From positions 143,706 through 207,705 of the forward strand of contig NZ_LNCU01000088.1 of assembly GCF_001542415.1 (NCBI RefSeq): a stretch of DNA of 64,000 nt, written 5' to 3'. The DNA comes from Bradyrhizobium macuxiense (GTDB lineage Bacteria > Pseudomonadota > Alphaproteobacteria > Rhizobiales > Xanthobacteraceae). The notes below the pieces were generated by a model, which saw only the letters and a program-made list of their open reading frames with translations, made no database searches and was not told where the DNA came from. This document shows positions 60,931 through 64,000 of the stretch, in pieces. Positions within the stretch are counted from its first letter, which is position 1, and every line of letters begins with the position of its first letter. The translations under genes and the position numbers were made by a program.

Positions 60931-62145
60931 CTACCTCTTCAGCCCGTAGTTCAACAGCCCGCCCTTGTTCTTCGGCGGATGGGCGCGCAGGCCTTCTTCG
61001 TTCGGTTCGGTGCCCCAGCCCGGGCGATCCGGAATCACGAGATGGCCGTCGACGAACTCCGGCACATGGGTGAACAGCTCGTGGTCCCAGGCGAGGCGGT
61101 CGATATCGGTCTCCATGATCCGCAGGTTGGGCACCGCGGCGCAGAAATGCGCGTTCATCATGGTGCAGAGGTGGCCGTAGAAATTATGCGGCGCGACGTT
61201 GACCTCGAAATGCTCGGCGGCGCTGGCGATCTTCATCGACTGCCACACCCCGTTCCACGGCGTGTCGATGATCGCGACATCCATCGCCTGCTCGGTGAAA
61301 TAGGGTAGGAACTCGCGCAGGCCGAGCAGCGTCTCGCAGGATGAGATCGGGTGCGGGCTCTGGCGGCGGATATAGCCCAGCGCCTGCGGGTTGAAGGTAT
61401 CGATCTCGACCCAGAACATGTCCATCTTCTCGATGGCGCGCAGGATCTTGAGATAGCCCTCGGTCTTGGCGTTGAAGTTGAGGTCGAGCAGCAGATCGAC
61501 GTCAGGCCCCGCGCCGTCGCGGATCGCCTCGAGATGCATGCAGAGATTGCGCAGCACGGTTCGGTCGACATTGATCTCCGGCTCGAACGGCGAGCCGAAG
61601 CCAGGCCGCCATCCTTGCGGCTTGCCGTCGGTGTAGACGAAGATGTTGGTCTTCATCGCCGTGAATTTCTTCTCGCGCACCTCGCGTCCGATCGCCTTGA
61701 CGCCGTCGAGATCGGTGATCGCAGGCTTGTACCAGTCCGGATGATTGATGCGCCACGTCGCGCAATGCGACCAGTAGACCCGCACGCGGTCGCGGATCTT
61801 GCCGCCAAGCAGGTCGTAGCAGGGCACGCCCAGCGCCTTGGCTTTCACGTCAAGCAGCGCATTCTCGATCGCACCAAGCGCGAGTGCCACCACGCCGCCG
61901 GCGGCCGGACGCGTCGCGGCGAACAGCTCCGCATAGATCCGTTCATGCTGGAACGCATTCTTGCCGACCACCCGAGCCGACAGCCGTTCGATCGCCGCCG
62001 TCACGCCGGGCGCGCCAAAGCCCTCGTCATATTCGCTCCAGCCGACCAGCCCGTCCGCGGTCGTCACCTTGACGAAATGATAATTCCGCCAGCCGGCATC
62101 GCAGGCGAGCATTTCGACGCTTTTGATTGTGGTTGATTTGCTCAT
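60931..62145 (-). CDS. Mandelate racemase/muconate-lactonizing family enzyme
   Basis: A 404-residue enolase-superfamily protein. The N-terminal capping domain holds GLVGWSEYDEGFGAPG; metal-ligand candidates are Asp in DLLLDLNFNAKTEGYL, Glu in MFWVEIDTFNP and Glu in ISSCETLLGL. The catalytic His/Lys positions include EVREKKFTAMKTNIF (KxK-like) and NVAPHNFYGHL. The subgroup resembles D-galactonate/galactarate-type dehydratases of sugar acids. The substrate is unproven. It is divergent from the CoA-transferase gene. Confidence 0.86.
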   Translation of the reverse strand: MSKSTTIKSVEMLACDAGWRNYHFVKVTTADGLVGWSEYDEGFGAPGVTAAIERLSARVVGKNAFQHERIYAELFAATRPAAGGVVALALGAIENALLDVKAKALGVPCYDLLGGKIRDRVRVYWSHCATWRINHPDWYKPAITDLDGVKAIGREVREKKFTAMKTNIFVYTDGKPQGWRPGFGSPFEPEINVDRTVLRNLCMHLEAIRDGAGPDVDLLLDLNFNAKTEGYLKILRAIEKMDMFWVEIDTFNPQALGYIRRQSPHPISSCETLLGLREFLPYFTEQAMDVAIIDTPWNGVWQSMKIASAAEHFEVNVAPHNFYGHLCTMMNAHFCAAVPNLRIMETDIDRLAWDHELFTHVPEFVDGHLVIPDRPGWGTEPNEEGLRAHPPKNKGGLLNYGLKR

Positions 62146-62389
62146 GGTTTCCCGCCCGGCTTTTGTTGATGTCGAAGAGAGCACAATAGCGGATCGAGCA
62201 ATGCGTCAACCGCACGGCGGCAGACCGTCAGCGCACGCTTGATGCAAAGTGCTGCGGCAATCTCGCGAATTCCGTCAAGCGGAAGAAAATTCCACTTGCA
62301 TCACACAGTCGGCGCGGCTTCAAGTTCATCCTAACAAAAAATCTGAATCAGTCGCTGTCATCGGCTGGTCATGTTGGCGGGGAAGCGTG

Positions 62390-64000
62390 ATGGGCGCGTT
62401 GTCGCATCTGCGGATTATCGAGATCGGAAGCGCGGCGGCGACGAGCTATTGCGCGCGGCTGTTTGCCGATTTCGGCGCTGACGTGCAGAAGATCGAGCCG
62501 GCGCAGGGCGATCCGCTTCGCCGCGCCGCGCCGCTCACGCCGGGCGGGCAGAGCGCGTGGTTTGCGTTTCTGAACTTCAACAAATCTAGCGTCATGCTCG
62601 ACAGGAACGACGCGCGCGCTGCCTCGCGGCTGAGCGAGCTAATCGGCGTGTGCGACATTTTGCTCGATGGCCGCGGCCTCGATGCGGCGGATTGTCCCGA
62701 TATCGATCTTGACGCGATCAAGCGGGACAATCCCGGCCTGATCCATCTCGATCTCTCCTGGTTCGGTGATCGCGGTCCCTACGCGAATTTTGCCGCGACG
62801 GATGCCACCATTCGCGCGCTGACCGGGCTCGTGAAGCTGGTCGGTCCGGAGCAGGGACCACCAATGCACGCGCCGGATTTCCAGACGGGAATCCTCGGTG
62901 GGCTCTGGGGCGTCATCGCGGCCAGCTCCTCGGTGCTCGGCCGCATGCAGGATGGGCGCGGCCGCGCGAGCCACCTGAGCATGTTCGAGGCGAGCATCGC
63001 CGTCACCGAATACATCATGTTCGAGGCGTTCTCGCGCGGCGACATCATGCGGCGGATCGGAGTCAACCGGTTCTGGCCGACCTTTCCGGTCGGCATCTAC
63101 GAGACGAAGCAGGGCTGGCTCGGCGTCACCACGGTGACCCCTGCGCAGTGGCGCTCGTTCTGCGAGATGCTGGGGCTGCTGGATTTGCGCGACGATCCGA
63201 CGCTGTTCCTCGGTGTCGACCGGCTGCAGCATGTTGCCGATATCGAAGGCAAGATCCTGCCGAGGCTCAAGCAGCGCACCGCGCAGGAATGGTTCGCCGA
63301 AGGCCTCAAGCGCAAGATTCCGATCGTGCCTGTGCCCGAGATCTCGGATCTGATCGCCGATGAGGAGAAGCGGGCGCGCGGCGCCATCGTGCCCATCACG
63401 ATCGGTGAGGAGAGCGGCTTCAGCGCCGGCACGATGCAGCGGCTGACGGGCACGCCGCCGTTGCGCGGTGGCCGGGTTCCCAACGTCGGCGAGCAGCAGG
63501 CGAAGCGTGAGGCTGCGCCGCGCGCGGCCGCACCAAAGCCGGCCGCCGCCAACCGCCTGCCGCTCGAAGGCATCCGCGTGGTCGATTTCTCGATGGGCTG
63601 GGCCGGGCCGATCTGCACCCGCACGCTCGCCGATCTCGGTGCCGACGTCATCAAGATCGAGGCGATCCAGTATCCGGACTGGTGGCGCGGCGTCGATCGC
63701 CGCCCGGCCTATGTGCTGGAGCAGATGTACGAGAAGTCGGTGCGCTATTGCATCATGAACCGCAACAAGCGCGGCATCACGCTCGACCTGACAAGGCCGA
63801 AGGGCCTCGCGCTCGCCAAGCGGCTGCTCGCCGATGCCGATCTCGTGGTCGACAATTATTCGGTCGAGGTGCTGCCGAAGCTCGGCCTCGGCTACGAGGT
63901 GCTGAGCAAGATCAATCCGAAGCTCGTGATGATGTCGATGTCCGCCTTCGGCGCCGGCAGCGTCTATCGCGACTGCCGCGCCTATGGCTCGACCCTGGAG
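62390..64000 (+). CDS. CaiB/BaiF CoA-transferase, tandem-domain (partial)
   Basis: A large family III CoA-transferase that runs off the right edge; 537 residues are visible. Domain 1 starts LSHLRIIEIGSAAATSYCARLFADFGADVQKIEP, with the catalytic Asp in MHAPDFQTGILGG. After a linker of Ala/Pro/Arg (about residues 365-390), domain 2 starts again with LPLEGIRVVDFSMGWAGPICTRTLADLGADVIKIEA. Two homologous domains in one chain are unusual for this family, where two separate chains interlock. Confidence 0.88.
   Translation, partial: MGALSHLRIIEIGSAAATSYCARLFADFGADVQKIEPAQGDPLRRAAPLTPGGQSAWFAFLNFNKSSVMLDRNDARAASRLSELIGVCDILLDGRGLDAADCPDIDLDAIKRDNPGLIHLDLSWFGDRGPYANFAATDATIRALTGLVKLVGPEQGPPMHAPDFQTGILGGLWGVIAASSSVLGRMQDGRGRASHLSMFEASIAVTEYIMFEAFSRGDIMRRIGVNRFWPTFPVGIYETKQGWLGVTTVTPAQWRSFCEMLGLLDLRDDPTLFLGVDRLQHVADIEGKILPRLKQRTAQEWFAEGLKRKIPIVPVPEISDLIADEEKRARGAIVPITIGEESGFSAGTMQRLTGTPPLRGGRVPNVGEQQAKREAAPRAAAPKPAAANRLPLEGIRVVDFSMGWAGPICTRTLADLGADVIKIEAIQYPDWWRGVDRRPAYVLEQMYEKSVRYCIMNRNKRGITLDLTRPKGLALAKRLLADADLVVDNYSVEVLPKLGLGYEVLSKINPKLVMMSMSAFGAGSVYRDCRAYGSTLE

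Noticed and set aside
1..64000. tRNA, rRNA or mobile-element genes
   Set aside because: No cloverleaf, rRNA segment, integrase or transposase was recognised on either strand; repeats present are non-coding.

Overview
The window is GC-rich DNA from an alphaproteobacterium, most likely Bradyrhizobium or a close relative. The basis is gene content (group 4 hydrogenase membrane subunits, many ABC importers, hydantoinase and CoA-transferase genes), four families of intergenic palindromic repeats of a Rhizobiales type, frequent GTG starts and 4-base ATGA/GTGA gene overlaps. No rRNA, tRNA, CRISPR array, phage gene or transposase was seen. It reads as chromosomal metabolic DNA rather than a mobile island.

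Layout. 1-3722: a leftward hydrogenase-4-like operon (XRE regulator, hyfB, hyfC, hyfE running off the left edge). 3877-9056: a CHAD protein, a MarR regulator with two tandem operators, an enoyl-CoA hydratase, an aldose epimerase, a TetR regulator divergent from two small membrane proteins, and a small hypothetical gene. 9108-10303: a tryptophanyl-tRNA synthetase preceded by what looks like a complete ribosome-mediated attenuator with a Trp-Trp leader peptide. 10477-14055: a short-chain dehydrogenase, a DUF3830 protein, a PuuE-type allantoinase and an MscS channel. 14069-21109: a BMP-type ABC importer operon containing a biuret-hydrolase-like gene, divergent from an allantoate amidohydrolase. 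21334-25210: a PAS histidine kinase, a small membrane protein, and a LysR regulator divergent from a YeiH transporter. 25226-27206: divergent formamidase and cysteine hydrolase genes, each with an exact sigma-54 promoter match. 27368-38084: a family 1 (sugar-type) importer without an ATPase, a VOC protein, an FAD oxidoreductase and a Dpp-type peptide importer. 38538-49320: HU, a dehydrogenase, and a sulfonate-type region with four SsuA-like binding proteins, one SsuBC pair, an SsuD-like monooxygenase and an SfnB/DszC-like flavoprotein. 49675-55433: a CmcJ/NvfI-family gene, an MFS transporter and a four-gene ECF sigma operon. 55731-64000: hyuB-hyuA, a branched-chain-type binding protein, an enolase-superfamily enzyme and a double CaiB/BaiF CoA-transferase cut by the right edge.

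How it fits together. Nitrogen scavenging is the strongest theme. Allantoinase, allantoate amidohydrolase, a biuret-hydrolase-like enzyme, formamidase, a second cysteine hydrolase and hydantoinase-type subunits lie near importers, and three of the promoters carry -24/-12 elements typical of RpoN control. Sulfur scavenging is the second theme (43-49 kb). The most novel-looking signals are regulatory: the trpS attenuator, a Shine-Dalgarno-sequestering hairpin in front of the sugar-type binding protein, the divergent sigma-54 pair, and repeat elements whose ends coincide with stop codons of convergent genes.
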